Shown piece by piece: positions 35,315 through 44,957 of a stretch of DNA of 64,000 nt (position 1 is the first letter of the stretch; each line of letters starts with the position of its first letter). Source of the DNA: Streptomyces durocortorensis (lineage in GTDB: Bacteria > Actinomycetota > Actinomycetes > Streptomycetales > Streptomycetaceae); assembly GCF_031760065.1 (NCBI RefSeq), contig NZ_CP134500.1, positions 7,232,299 to 7,296,298 of the forward strand, in the 5' to 3' direction. The position numbers and the translations under genes are program-made. The notes under the pieces are model-generated. The model had not been told where the DNA came from and ran no database searches. It was given only the letters and a program-made list of their open reading frames with translations.

Positions 35315-35821
35315 GTGCCGAATCCTCTACTGCGCCCGGCCACGCCGGACGACTGCCAACCCGTGATCGAGCTCCTGACCCAGGTATGGGAGGAGGAGTG
35401 CAGACCGGCCCGGTGGCAAGCGGATCTGCAGGAGCAGACGGAGTGCGGAGACGGCGCGCGGCGAGGCGTGTGGGTGCTGGATGACGCTGGCGCGGTGGTG
35501 TCGGTGGCTGTAGTCCATCGGCAGAGACCGAAGGAGACCGCAGGCCGTACCTGGCCTCTCTACCTCGCGTACCTGATCACCGACAAGGAACACCGCGGCC
35601 GCGGATACAGCGCACTGCTGGAAAGCCACGTCACGGCGGAGCTGGCCCGCCAGGTCCGCCCGGGGGGGGGCTACCTGAAGGTTCACAAGAAGGATGCGGA
35701 CTGGGAGAAGGCACTGGGGTTCTGGAAGCACCAGGGCTGGGAGCAGGCGGCCGGATTAACGAACACGCACGTGTTGATGACCAAAGATACGGCTCTGCCG
35801 TCGGCACCGGGGCTGCTCTGA
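35315..35821 (+). CDS. GNAT-family N-acetyltransferase
   Basis: 168 residues from GTG 35315 (VPNPLLRPATPDDCQPVIELLTQV). The GNAT fold is visible: LDDAGAVVSVAVVHRQ, then the acetyl-CoA-binding loop (YLITDKEHRGRGYSALLESHVTAEL, the R-x-x-G-x-G/A pattern) and a late segment (YLKVHKKDADWEKALGFWKHQGWE). Substrate unknown. It stands alone. Confidence 0.88.
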   Translation: MPNPLLRPATPDDCQPVIELLTQVWEEECRPARWQADLQEQTECGDGARRGVWVLDDAGAVVSVAVVHRQRPKETAGRTWPLYLAYLITDKEHRGRGYSALLESHVTAELARQVRPGGGYLKVHKKDADWEKALGFWKHQGWEQAAGLTNTHVLMTKDTALPSAPGLL

Positions 35822-36405
35822 TCAACCCGTAGGTCCGCCCGAGCAGCGCCTCCGCCGCTCCCGCCGTTCTTCCTGCACTTGCTACGGGGCCCGGCCGCCG
35901 GTGACCGAGAGGGCCGGCCCCCGGGCTCCGGAGATGTACCGTTCAGCGGCTGCCGGTACTGCAGGAGGTGCTCCCTGGCTTCTTCCCATCACTGAACTGT
36001 CCTTGCTGCCTCCGTAGATGGGCTGTCCTTCGCCCGGTTGTGATCGCTGCAACGTGTTCCTACCGGTCCTGTGCGGCGGGCAGCAGGTGGCGGCGCCCAT
36101 CCATCGGCGCCGTTAGCAGGGTGGTCATCCTCACCATGGTTGACGGTCCCGCTCACGGCCGAGCTGACGAAGCCGGCGCCGGCGCCGGGGCACCACGACC
36201 TGTCGGTGGCATGCCGAGGACGGGGCGGGGGCGTACGACCCTGCGCACTCGGAGGGAGCATGTGATCGCTGCTGGCCCCCTCCGACCGTTCCCTTGGGCT
36301 GCCCGCAGGGGAACCTTTCTTCGTATACCTGTTCAGTTCAGAGCCAAGGGCGTTTATCGGTAAAGCCGCCCGTAACACCTGCCTTGGTGGTTACGGTCTG
36401 CGTTT
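35822..36405. other. Intergenic stretch upstream of sbcD
   Basis: About 580 bp with no supported gene. It should contain the promoter of sbcDC. A low-GC patch just before sbcD (about 36300-36400) could hold it, but I cannot pick elements with confidence. Confidence 0.35.
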
Positions 36406-37560
36406 ATGCGGATCTTGCACACTTCGGACTGGCACCTGGGCCGTCAACTGCACCGGGAGCCGCTCCTCGCGGAGCAGCGCACCTTCCTCGAGCACCTGCT
36501 GAGCACGGTGCGCCAGGAGCATGTCGAGGCGGTGGTCGTAGCGGGCGACGTCTTCGACCGGGCCATCCCGCCCCTCGACGCGATCGACTTGTTCAACTGG
36601 GTCCTCGGGGAACTCGCCGACCTTCAGGTACCGCTCGTCATGATCAGCGGGAATCACGACTCGCCACGCCGCCTAGGCGTCAACTCCCGGCTGATCGAGC
36701 GCGCGGGCATCCACCTGCGCACCAGCGTGGAGGACTGCGCCCGCCCCGCCGTACTGCACGACGAGCACGGACCTGTCGCCTTCTACGGCCTGCCCTACCT
36801 CGAACCCGGCCTGGTCCATACGCAGCTCGGGGCCGAGAAGCCCAGCCACCAGGCTGTGCTCACCGCGGCGATGGACAGAGTCCGCTCCGATCTCGCGACC
36901 CGCCCCGGCAACACCAGGTCTGTCGTTCTGGCCCACGCTTTCGTGACCGGGGCGGACACCAGCGACAGCGAGCGCGACATCACCGCGGGCGGCGTCCCCT
37001 CAGCCAGCGCCTCAGTCTTCACCGGCGCCGACTACGTGGCGCTGGGACACCTGCACCGCTGCCAAGAGATCAGCGAACGCATCCGCTACAGCGGATCCCC
37101 GCTGGCCTACTCCTTCTCCGAGGCCGACTATCCCAAAGCCACGTGGCTGATCGACCTGGACGCCGGCTCCGACGTCACAGCCCGCAAGATCCTCTGTCCC
37201 GTGACCCGCCGCCTGCGTCAGCTGACCGGCCCCCTGAGCGACCTGCTCACCCAACCCGAGCACGCCGAGTACGAGGACTGCTGGCTCCACATCACGCTCA
37301 CCGACACCAACCGCCCCCACATGGCCATGGAACGCCTGAAACAGCGCTTCCCCCATGCGTTGAAACTGAGCTTCTCCCACCAGCACACCGCCTCGCAGGA
37401 GTCCTACCGCTCCCGGGTCAACGGCCGCAGCGACCACGAGATCACCCTTGGCTTCCTCGACCACGTCACCGGCGCTCCCGCCACCACCCCAGAGCAGAAC
37501 CTGCTGCGAGAAGGACTCGAAAGCGTCCGCACCGCAGCCGCCGCACGAGAGGCCAGCTGA
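36406..37560 (+). CDS. sbcD: SbcD, exonuclease subunit of SbcCD
   Basis: 384 residues from ATG 36406. The Mre11-type metallophosphatase motifs are all present: ILHTSDWHLGRQLH (D8, H10), VVVAGDVFDRAIPP (D48), MISGNHDSPRRLG (N87, H88), VLAHAFV, and ALGHLHRCQ. SbcD is the Mn-dependent nuclease of the SbcCD complex, which cuts hairpins and protein-blocked DNA ends. It shares one base with sbcC (TGATG), so they are coupled. The GC content and codon use fit the host. Confidence 0.95.
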   Translation: MRILHTSDWHLGRQLHREPLLAEQRTFLEHLLSTVRQEHVEAVVVAGDVFDRAIPPLDAIDLFNWVLGELADLQVPLVMISGNHDSPRRLGVNSRLIERAGIHLRTSVEDCARPAVLHDEHGPVAFYGLPYLEPGLVHTQLGAEKPSHQAVLTAAMDRVRSDLATRPGNTRSVVLAHAFVTGADTSDSERDITAGGVPSASASVFTGADYVALGHLHRCQEISERIRYSGSPLAYSFSEADYPKATWLIDLDAGSDVTARKILCPVTRRLRQLTGPLSDLLTQPEHAEYEDCWLHITLTDTNRPHMAMERLKQRFPHALKLSFSHQHTASQESYRSRVNGRSDHEITLGFLDHVTGAPATTPEQNLLREGLESVRTAAAAREAS

Positions 37561-40500
37561 TGTACCTCCACCACCTGACGGTCCAGGCATTCGGGCCCTT
37601 CGCCCGTACGGAAGCCGTCGATTTCGACGCCCTGGCCAGCAACGGTCTGTTCCTGCTGCGCGGTGACACCGGAGCCGGGAAAACCAGCATCCTCGACGCC
37701 GTCTGCTTCGCCCTCTACGGCACTGTGCCCGGCATCCGCCCCACCCACCGCCTGCGCAGCGACCACGCCCCCACCGGAACGCGCACCCAGATCATCCTGG
37801 AGTTCAGCGCAGCCGGACGCCGTCTCAAGATCACGCGAAAGCCCAGGCAGTCCTACCCCAGCACACGTGCCAAGACCGGCACCGCCACCGCCGAGGCCAC
37901 CGTCGAGCTCCACCAACAGACCAGTACCCCAGACGGCGCTGCGAAGTGGGAGCCGGTCAGCGCCAACCACCAGGACACCGCCAGAGAGATCGAAGCGGCC
38001 CTGGGCCTGTCCAAGGAACAGTTCTGCCAGGTCGTCCTCCTGCCGCAAGGCGACTTCGCCACCTTCCTGCGGTCCGACGCCAAGGACCGCGCCGTGCTGC
38101 TGCGCCGCCTCTTTGACACCGGACGCTTCCAGGAACTGCAGGCCTGGCTCACCAATCGCAGCAAAGCTGCTCAGGAGGATCTCAACGAGGTCACTTCCAC
38201 CCTCCAGCAGCTCGGCGAACGCATCCACCAGGAAGCAGGCCCACTCCTTCACCAGGAGGGCACCGGCGCCGAAGAGCCATCCCGTCCCCACCCTCAGCAC
38301 CCCGCCGACATACTGCCCTGGGCCCAGCACCTGAGCGCCCGGGCTCAGAGCGCCCACGCCACAGCCGTGGCCGACGAGCAACGCAGCGACATCGAGCACC
38401 AGAACGCCAAGACCGAACATCAGCGCACCATCGAGCTTGCCAACCACCAAACCCAGCACGCGCAGGCCCAAGCACGCCGTGCAGCTCTCGACGACAAGGC
38501 CGCCGACCACCCCAGGCTCCGCTCGCAACTGGACGCCGGACGGCGCGCAGAACAACTGCGCCCCCTCCTGGACACGGTGAAGCGCACAGCGCTCACCCTG
38601 GGCGCGGCCAATAACGCCGAGGAAGACGCCCGCCTGCTGCTGCCCGACGAGCACCGAGACACGTCAGTTCCCCAGCTGCGGGACGCCCTTGAACAGCACC
38701 ACGCCGAGAAGGGGCGAGCCGAAGGGCTGCTGCCAGACGAACAGCAGCACACGCAGCTCGGCGTCCAGATCACCGACCTCAACGCCAAAGAGGAGCAGGC
38801 AAGGGCCGATCTCGAGGAAGACGAGCAATGGCTGACCGCATGGCCTGCACTGGAGGCAGAACACACCGGACGCCTCGCCGACATGACCAAGGCGGCCGAC
38901 CAGGTACCGCAACACGAGCAGGACATCCAGACACTCAACGCCCACCTCAAAGCCGCACGCCTCCGCGACACCCTCAGCGGCAAGCTCGTCTCAGCCGCGA
39001 AAACGGAAACCGACCGTGCTGCTGAAGCCCTCGAAACCAAAAGACTGTGGTTGGACCTACGCGAACGCCGCCTGGACGGCATGGCCGGAGAACTCGCCGA
39101 CGAACTCGCCGACGGGACCCCGTGCTCGGTCTGCGGTTCGCCCGACCACCCACAGCCAGCCCAACGCCAACCCGACCAGCCCACACGCGAGGACGAGGAA
39201 AAGGCCTGCACCCTACACGAGCAGGCCGACACGCTGCACGCCCAGGCCAGTAGCCACCGCCACGGCCTCGCCACCCAGCACGCCGAAGCATCCGGAGCAG
39301 CAGGTCCCACCCCCAGCGACGAGCTCAAGGCACAGCTCACCAAGGTCAAGAAGGCCTACCGGGGCGCATGCGAGGCCGCCGCCGCACTGCCCTCAGCCCA
39401 GGAGACCTTGACCCGCCTGCGCACAGAACACGACACCCGCACCCAGCAGTGCCAGGCAGCCCAGGCCCGTGTGACCGAATGCCAGGCACGCACCAAAACC
39501 CTGGCCCAGCAGCAAACCGCCCTCGCTCACACCCTGGCCGCCGCACGCGGCACCGCCACCACCCTCGACGAGCGCATCACCGAACTCAGCCGCACCGCCC
39601 AGAACCTCTCCGGCGCCATCGACGCCGCCCAGAAGGCAGCCGAAGCAGCCGCCCGCCACCGGGACGCGACGACCACCGCCACCACCACCGCCCACGACGC
39701 CGGGTTCCCGACGCTCGACCAAGCAACCGCCGCCCTCCAGGACCCAGCGCTCCTCGAACAGTGGAGCCAGGAACTCGACCAGTGGGGCAAGGACGACGCC
39801 GTCGTCACCGACCTCCTGAAAACTCCGACCCTCCTGGAAGCGGGCCCCCAGCCCCCCGCCGACCCACAAGCCGCGGCCAAAGCCCTGACCGAGGCCGAAG
39901 AACGAGCCAAGAAGACCGCAGCCGACCGCCAGCAAGCCGATCATCGCGTCACCGCCCTCACCGACCTGATCTCCACCCTCAAAGCCCGCCTCAGCGACCT
40001 GGAACCCCTGCAGGCACGCCACGCCCTCGCCGACCGCCTGGCCAGCATCGCCTCCGCCACTACCACCGCCAACACCCTCAGCATGGAACTCGAGGCCTAC
40101 GTCCTGGCCGCCCGACTCGAAGAGATCGCCGACGCAGCCAACATCCGACTGCAGGCCATGACCTCCGAGCGCTACCTCCTCCAGCACACAGCCGACAAGG
40201 ACGCAGGCCGACGCGGACGCCTCAAGTCCGGCCTCGGGCTGAGAATCCTCGACACCTGGACCGGCACCGAACGCGAAACCTCCACCCTCTCCGGCGGCGA
40301 AACCTTCACCGCCTCCCTCGCCCTCGCCCTCGGCCTCGCCGACGTCGTCACCCAGGAAGCCAGCGGCCGCCCGCTGGGAACCCTCTTCATCGACGAAGGC
40401 TTCGGCACCCTCGACGAACAGAACCTCCAAGAAGTCATGGACGTCCTGGACCAACTACGCGCCGGAAACCGGGCAGTGGGCATCGTCAGCCACGTCGCCG

Positions 40501-40589
40501 AACTCAGCCGCCGCATCCCCAGCCAGCTCAACGTGATGAAACACCGCAACGGCTCCACACTCCGCCCGTTGATCAACACCGATCTGTAA
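37560..40589 (+). CDS. sbcC: SbcC, ATPase subunit of SbcCD
   Basis: 1009 residues. P-loop GDTGAGKTS at 35-43, Q-loop region (EQFCQVVLLPQGDF), two long coiled-coil arms, a zinc hook GTPCSVCGSPDHP near residue 520, the ABC signature LSGGETFTASLALALG near 909, and Walker B LGTLFIDEGFGTLDEQN near 941. This is a full-length, Rad50-like SMC protein. With SbcD it removes hairpins formed by palindromes; the telomere-like palindromes at the end of the window are a possible substrate. Intact, unlike most neighbours. Confidence 0.96.
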   Translation: MYLHHLTVQAFGPFARTEAVDFDALASNGLFLLRGDTGAGKTSILDAVCFALYGTVPGIRPTHRLRSDHAPTGTRTQIILEFSAAGRRLKITRKPRQSYPSTRAKTGTATAEATVELHQQTSTPDGAAKWEPVSANHQDTAREIEAALGLSKEQFCQVVLLPQGDFATFLRSDAKDRAVLLRRLFDTGRFQELQAWLTNRSKAAQEDLNEVTSTLQQLGERIHQEAGPLLHQEGTGAEEPSRPHPQHPADILPWAQHLSARAQSAHATAVADEQRSDIEHQNAKTEHQRTIELANHQTQHAQAQARRAALDDKAADHPRLRSQLDAGRRAEQLRPLLDTVKRTALTLGAANNAEEDARLLLPDEHRDTSVPQLRDALEQHHAEKGRAEGLLPDEQQHTQLGVQITDLNAKEEQARADLEEDEQWLTAWPALEAEHTGRLADMTKAADQVPQHEQDIQTLNAHLKAARLRDTLSGKLVSAAKTETDRAAEALETKRLWLDLRERRLDGMAGELADELADGTPCSVCGSPDHPQPAQRQPDQPTREDEEKACTLHEQADTLHAQASSHRHGLATQHAEASGAAGPTPSDELKAQLTKVKKAYRGACEAAAALPSAQETLTRLRTEHDTRTQQCQAAQARVTECQARTKTLAQQQTALAHTLAAARGTATTLDERITELSRTAQNLSGAIDAAQKAAEAAARHRDATTTATTTAHDAGFPTLDQATAALQDPALLEQWSQELDQWGKDDAVVTDLLKTPTLLEAGPQPPADPQAAAKALTEAEERAKKTAADRQQADHRVTALTDLISTLKARLSDLEPLQARHALADRLASIASATTTANTLSMELEAYVLAARLEEIADAANIRLQAMTSERYLLQHTADKDAGRRGRLKSGLGLRILDTWTGTERETSTLSGGETFTASLALALGLADVVTQEASGRPLGTLFIDEGFGTLDEQNLQEVMDVLDQLRAGNRAVGIVSHVAELSRRIPSQLNVMKHRNGSTLRPLINTDL

Positions 40590-40700
40590 CGTCAGAGCCA
40601 CCGGACAGGGGAACACCCACCACCACGCACACCGCCCCACCGGCCACCGCATCCGCGAAGCCTGAGAACACCGTCCCGACCAAGAACCGGCCAGGAGAGC

Positions 40701-42968
40701 ATGCCGACCGCCGCCATCGAGCTCCGCCCCCATCAAAAGGAAGCCGTCACCGCCGCGGTCAAAACGCTGCGCACCCATGCGCGGGCGAGCGTGATCGCCG
40801 CGTGCGGCACCGGGAAGACCCTGATCGCGGCCCGCACCACCGCCCGCGTCACCCCGCGCGGGCGGGTCCTGGTCCTGGTCCCGACTCTGGACCTGCTCTC
40901 CCAGACCGTTCGCTCCTGGCACGCCGCCGGCCACACAGGCCCAGCGGTAGCCGTCTGCTCCGCCCGCCAGGCCATGGAGCACCCCTCAGCCGGCAACCTC
41001 CCGATGACGACGAAACCCGCCGAGCTGTCCGAACTCAACCCGCCCACCGGCCCGGTGACCGTCTACGCCACCTACGCCTCCCTGCCCACCGTCATCAACG
41101 CCCACCGAGACCACCACCTGCCACCCTGGGACCTCGTTGTCGTCGACGAAGCCCACCGCACCGCCGGCCGCCTCGGAAAAGCCTGGGCAGGCATCCACCA
41201 CGACGACCAGGTCCCCGCCACCCGCCGCCTCTACCTCACCGCGACCCCCCGCATCTGGGACCCCGACACCGACCACAGCGACACCCCCGTCGCCTCCATG
41301 GACGACGAAACCCTCTTCGGCCCCGTCGCCTGGCGCCTCACCCTCTCCGACGCCATCGACCTCGGCCTCCTCGCCGACTACCAGATCCTCGTCCCCGTCA
41401 TCCAGAACACCGACCTGCGCGACTGGCTCGCCACCAGCCCCGGCGCAGGCGCCGACGGCCTACGCCTCGCCGGACACCAGGTCGCCGTCCTCAGAGCCAT
41501 CCACGACCACCAGCTGCGCCGCGTCCTGACCTTCCACCACCGCGTGGCCGACGCCCGCGCGTTCGCCACCACCCTCCCCGACACCGCAGCCGCCCTCCCC
41601 ACAGACCTGCAACCCGAAGGCCTCTGGTCGCAATGGATCAGCGGCACCCACCCGCCCCGCACCCGCCGCCGCATCCTCCTCGACTTCGCCACCCACACCC
41701 ACCCCGAACAACCCGCCGTCCTGTCCAACGCCCGCGTCCTGGGCGAAGGCATCGACGTCCCCACCATCGACGCCGTCGTCTTCGCCGACCCCAAGAACAG
41801 CCCCGTCGACACCGTCCAAGCCGTCGGCCGCGCCCTACGACAAACCCCCGGCGCCGGAAAAAAAGCCACCCTCATCGTCCCCGTTTACCTCACCCCCGAC
41901 GAAGACCCCGACGACCTCCTCAGCGCCGACGCCTACACCCCCCTCTGGCGCACCGTCCAAGCCCTGCGCGCCCACGACGAACGCCTCACCGCACGCCTCG
42001 CCGACCCCCGCACCCACCGCCCCACCCAAGGGACCGAAGACCCGGGAGGCTGGCTCCACTTCGAACGTCCCACCCAGCAAGAGGAAGTCGCCCTCGCCCT
42101 CACCCTGCGCGTCCTCAACCCGAAAAGCGCCGAATGGCGCCGCGGCCTCACCGCCGCCCGCCGGTACCACCGCACCCACCACCACCTCGACGCCCCCCAG
42201 ACCTACGAAGACAACGACGACTACCCGCTCGGCCGCTGGCTCACCTGGCAACGCCACCTCCACACCACCGGCGCCCTCGACCCCGCCCGCACCCAAGCCC
42301 TCGAACGCCTCGGCATCATCTGGAACCCCCAGCAGCACGCCTTCGACCGCGGCCTCGCCCACGCCACCGCCTACACCCATCACCACGGCCACCTGGCCGT
42401 TCCCGTCGACCACCACCACGACGGATTCGCCCTCGGCCGGTGGCTGGCCACCCAACGCAAACGAGCCGAGGACCTTGCACCCGCCCGCGCTCAAGCCCTC
42501 GAGGACCTCGATCCGCACTGGAATCCGCCCTGGCCCCTGACCTGGCATCGCGCCTATCACGCTGCCCGCAGACATCACACGGCCGGCCACCGTCTGACCG
42601 ACGTGCCCCGCGACTACAACACCGATGACGGACACCGCCTGGGGGAGTGGCTGCACAACCAGCGCCTCCATCCCGAGCGCTTGCACCCCACCCAGCAGCG
42701 TCTCCTGGCTGATCTCGGCCTGATCCAGAATACCGAGCCGTCCCCGGAGAAACGGAAACCGGCCGCCCACAAGCCAGAGCAGGGCCTGGCTGCCGCCCGC
42801 GCCTTCCACCATCGGGAAGGGCACCTCGATGTTCCCCAGCGCCACGTCGAAGTCGTCGATGGGGAACCCGTACGTCTCGGGCAGTGGATCAGCAACGCCC
42901 GCCGCCGCAAAGAGCGCCTCCCCGCAGACCGGGTCCGCGCACTCGATGCCTTGAACATTCACTGGTAG
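40701..42968 (+). CDS. DEAD/DEAH-box helicase with helicase-associated repeats
   Basis: 755 residues from ATG 40701 (AGGAGAGC upstream), 112 bp after sbcC. Superfamily-2 motifs: Q/I region IELRPHQKEAV and AACGTGKT (33-40), DLVVVDEAHR (II), LYLTATPR (III), VLSNARVLGEGIDVP (V), TVQAVGRALRQ (VI). The C-terminal 280 residues carry at least four helicase-associated (HA) repeats (GRWLTWQRHL, GRWLATQRKRA, GEWLHNQRLH, GQWISNARRRK). Helicases of this type are typical near Streptomyces chromosome ends and on linear plasmids. Substrate unknown. Probably in one unit with sbcDC. Confidence 0.92.
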   Translation: MPTAAIELRPHQKEAVTAAVKTLRTHARASVIAACGTGKTLIAARTTARVTPRGRVLVLVPTLDLLSQTVRSWHAAGHTGPAVAVCSARQAMEHPSAGNLPMTTKPAELSELNPPTGPVTVYATYASLPTVINAHRDHHLPPWDLVVVDEAHRTAGRLGKAWAGIHHDDQVPATRRLYLTATPRIWDPDTDHSDTPVASMDDETLFGPVAWRLTLSDAIDLGLLADYQILVPVIQNTDLRDWLATSPGAGADGLRLAGHQVAVLRAIHDHQLRRVLTFHHRVADARAFATTLPDTAAALPTDLQPEGLWSQWISGTHPPRTRRRILLDFATHTHPEQPAVLSNARVLGEGIDVPTIDAVVFADPKNSPVDTVQAVGRALRQTPGAGKKATLIVPVYLTPDEDPDDLLSADAYTPLWRTVQALRAHDERLTARLADPRTHRPTQGTEDPGGWLHFERPTQQEEVALALTLRVLNPKSAEWRRGLTAARRYHRTHHHLDAPQTYEDNDDYPLGRWLTWQRHLHTTGALDPARTQALERLGIIWNPQQHAFDRGLAHATAYTHHHGHLAVPVDHHHDGFALGRWLATQRKRAEDLAPARAQALEDLDPHWNPPWPLTWHRAYHAARRHHTAGHRLTDVPRDYNTDDGHRLGEWLHNQRLHPERLHPTQQRLLADLGLIQNTEPSPEKRKPAAHKPEQGLAAARAFHHREGHLDVPQRHVEVVDGEPVRLGQWISNARRRKERLPADRVRALDALNIHW

Positions 42969-43200
42969 GCATGGTCCGTGGCTCCGTGCGGCTGCAGCGG
43001 CATGACGACAGGCACGCTTTCTGACACAGAGTTCACCCGGCCGTTCTTCGCCGCGCGCTGGGCGATCGACAGTCGGTGAAACGCCGTGCGCAGCAGGGCA
43101 GGCGGTGCCTACGCTGTCCGGATGGACCAGGGGTGGATGGCGCTCGGGGCGGCTGCAGTGGGTGCGGCCGGAGCAACGCTTGCTGCTCTCACGGCGCGCA
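42969..43200. other. Intergenic, convergent genes
   Basis: About 230 bp between the helicase end and the end of a minus-strand group. No feature found. Confidence 0.35.
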
Positions 43201-43422
43201 TCAGGAGGCAGGGGCGAAGTAGGGGTCGGTCACGTCGTCACCCTTGCCGTCCTGGTTGGTGTCGGTGGTCGACGCCGCGTGGTCGGCGGTGTGCCAGGCC
43301 GAACCGTCCGCCTGGACGTTCAGCTGCTGGCCCTCGTCCCAGGTGACTCCGACGATGGACGTGGTGACCAGGCAGGGCGGCTCGGCGGCACGGGTAGCGA
43401 ACGGGATCACGGCGGTGGTCAT
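43201..43422 (-). CDS. Small protein with an EF-hand-like loop
   Basis: 73 residues from ATG 43422 with an excellent GGAGG site. MTTAVIPFATRAAEPPCLVTT leads to a C-terminal TTDTNQDGKGDDVTDPY, which fits the D-x-N-x-D-G-x-G-D spacing of calcium-binding EF-hand or dockerin loops. No signal peptide. Last gene of a minus-strand group of three. Confidence 0.55.
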   Translation of the reverse strand: MTTAVIPFATRAAEPPCLVTTSIVGVTWDEGQQLNVQADGSAWHTADHAASTTDTNQDGKGDDVTDPYFAPAS

Positions 43423-43528
43423 CAATCCTCCAGGTGCTCTTCCCACCCCGCCGGCGGTTGCTCGGCGGGTCCTTGCCCGCCCCTGCCAGCAGTACGGGGG
43501 CCTGCTGGCAGGGGCGGAGCCCGAAGGG

Positions 43529-43783
43529 TCAGCTGCGGCTGTAGACGATCTCGCCGAACGAGACCATGTATGCAACCTGCCGGTAGACCGTGGTTGAGCC
43601 TTCGACCAGGAGCGGCGCGCGGTACTTGAAGTGCAGGACCTTGGCGCCATCGCGAGCAGAAACCATGTCTGCCACCGCGAAGTACACGTGGTCGTGAAGG
43701 ACCAGGTCCCCGACCTGGATGCTGTCCGGCACCTCGATGCTGCCGCGGTACCCAACCGGCCCCTTGATCGAGCCGTCAGCCAT
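43529..43783 (-). CDS. Uncharacterised small beta-rich protein
   Basis: 84 residues from ATG 43783 (MADGSIKGPVGYRGSIEVPDS). A strand-rich sequence (GDLVLHDHVYFAVADMV, AKVLHFKYRAPLLVEG) without recognised domain. It overlaps the end of the upstream gene by 8 bp, indicating cotranscription. Confidence 0.55.
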   Translation of the reverse strand: MADGSIKGPVGYRGSIEVPDSIQVGDLVLHDHVYFAVADMVSARDGAKVLHFKYRAPLLVEGSTTVYRQVAYMVSFGEIVYSRS

Positions 43784-44030
43784 GACTGCGCGCCGAGGTC
43801 TGCTGAGCCTCCTTACGCGCGGCACGCGTACACACCCAGCGCGCGAACTCGTACGCGTCCCCCGAGCGGAGAGTGATGAGCACGGTTCCGTGGCAGTCCT
43901 TGACGTCCCCGACCTGAACGGGCCCCTGAAGCTTCATCAGCTCCAGCGCCTCGTTGACGTCAGGAATCGCGTTCCGTGCGACGCGCCGCGCTATGTCTTC
44001 CGGGGCCCTCTTCTCGGTGGCCGTAGTCAT
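43776..44030 (-). CDS. Uncharacterised small protein
   Basis: 84 residues from ATG 44030 (AAGGTC upstream). MTTATEKRAPEDIARRVARNAIPDV, then VQVGDVKDCHGTVLITLRSGDAYEFARWVC. First gene of the minus-strand trio, divergent from the gene at 44213. I do not recognise the family. Confidence 0.55.
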   Translation of the reverse strand: MTTATEKRAPEDIARRVARNAIPDVNEALELMKLQGPVQVGDVKDCHGTVLITLRSGDAYEFARWVCTRAARKEAQQTSARSHG

Positions 44031-44212
44031 AGGTGACCTTCCATCACTTATCACTGAGTTCTGCGGGCTTGTGATGAAGGTAAAGGCCTTCCGCAGCAAC
44101 CCCCAAGCAGATTGCGCGAGTTTGCAGGAAAAGCAATTGACGTCGCTGAACTAGAGGTCGGCCATCGGCGTGTCGCGCAATTTCGTGCAAGGCCGACGAC
44201 AGGGGAACGACC

Positions 44213-44631
44213 ATGAAGCTAAGGTTCCTTGGTAAGAACTCCAAGCAGGGGGACTGCCCGACGCTCTACGCAACCGACCGGGACACCTACCTCGTCCAGG
44301 GTGGAAGATCTTCGCGAACGACCTGCTGATGCAGCTCGACATCCCCGAGGGGCAGACGGCTGTGGAGGTACCGACAGAGCTGTTCGAGTTCCTGACCAAG
44401 GACGGCCTGCCGGCCGGCAAGATCAGGCGACTGGAGGATCCGATCATGGTCCTGACTCCGAACGGCACCTTCGTCGTCCAGGGCTGCGAGGTCACTGATC
44501 CCGAGGCGCTCGCGCAGATGGAGATCCCAGACTACGAAACTGTGGTCGAGGTCCCCAAGGCCGCGATCACCGCCCTACTGGAGGAACCGCGTGAAGCTGA
44601 TCTCCAGCGCCGAGCGCAACCAGCTCTTTGA
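44213..44631 (+). pseudogene. Uncharacterised Streptomyces gene with a one-base frameshift
   Basis: ATG 44213 opens MKLRFLGKNSKQGDCPTLYATDRDTYLVQG; the expected GWK continuation needs one more G in CAGGGTGG (about 44301). The next frame gives WKIFANDLLMQLDIPEGQ, TAVEVPTELFEFLT and runs to 44631, overlapping the next gene by 41 bp. The pattern (MKLRFLGK...PTLYATDRDTYLVQGWK) belongs to small proteins that accompany DUF6879 genes in Streptomyces. Loss of one G may be a sequencing error. Confidence 0.7.
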
Positions 44632-44944
44632 GAGCTTCGCGCACGACGCCTTCCACTTGGAGCTGAGGGACGACTACCCAGTCCCGAACGAGGAGGGCCC
44701 GTACGAGAGCTGGCTCAACGGGACAGGTGACGACTCCTCGTCCATGGCACCGTGGACACAGCTCATGAAGCGCGTCACCGACACAGGGAAGACAGTGCGA
44801 CGGGTGCGGGTCGTCACTGAGCCGCACAGCTCCTACATCCGGTGGGAGTACGCCACCACGTACGTCAACGAAGAGGCCGGCGAGACAATCCGATGGCTGC
44901 CACGCCACAAGCTGCCCGCGGACCTGGGACTGCTGCACCAGTAG
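44591..44944 (+). CDS. DUF6879 family protein, shortened C terminus
   Basis: 117 residues from GTG 44591 (GAGGAAC upstream). MKLISSAERNQLFESFAHDAFHLELRDDYPVP, VRRVRVVTEPHSSYIRWEY and ETIRWLPRHKLP are the DUF6879 signatures. The family usually extends about 40-60 residues further; here it stops with GLLHQ a few bases before the IS3 element, so the IS probably cut it. These genes generally sit by XRE regulators; biochemical role unknown. Confidence 0.82.
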   Translation: MKLISSAERNQLFESFAHDAFHLELRDDYPVPNEEGPYESWLNGTGDDSSSMAPWTQLMKRVTDTGKTVRRVRVVTEPHSSYIRWEYATTYVNEEAGETIRWLPRHKLPADLGLLHQ

Positions 44945-44957
44945 GTGACAGCGGTGT

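Noticed and set aside
36294..37559. In-frame extension of sbcC upstream to 36294.
   Set aside because: It overlaps all of sbcD and has shadow-frame composition; the conserved SbcC start MYLHHLTVQAFGPF is at 37560.
39368..42628. A 1086-codon plus-strand frame very rich in Arg and Pro.
   Set aside because: It is the shifted frame of sbcC and the helicase; composition (runs of R/P/H) is typical of shadow frames in high-GC DNA and it crosses two well-supported genes.
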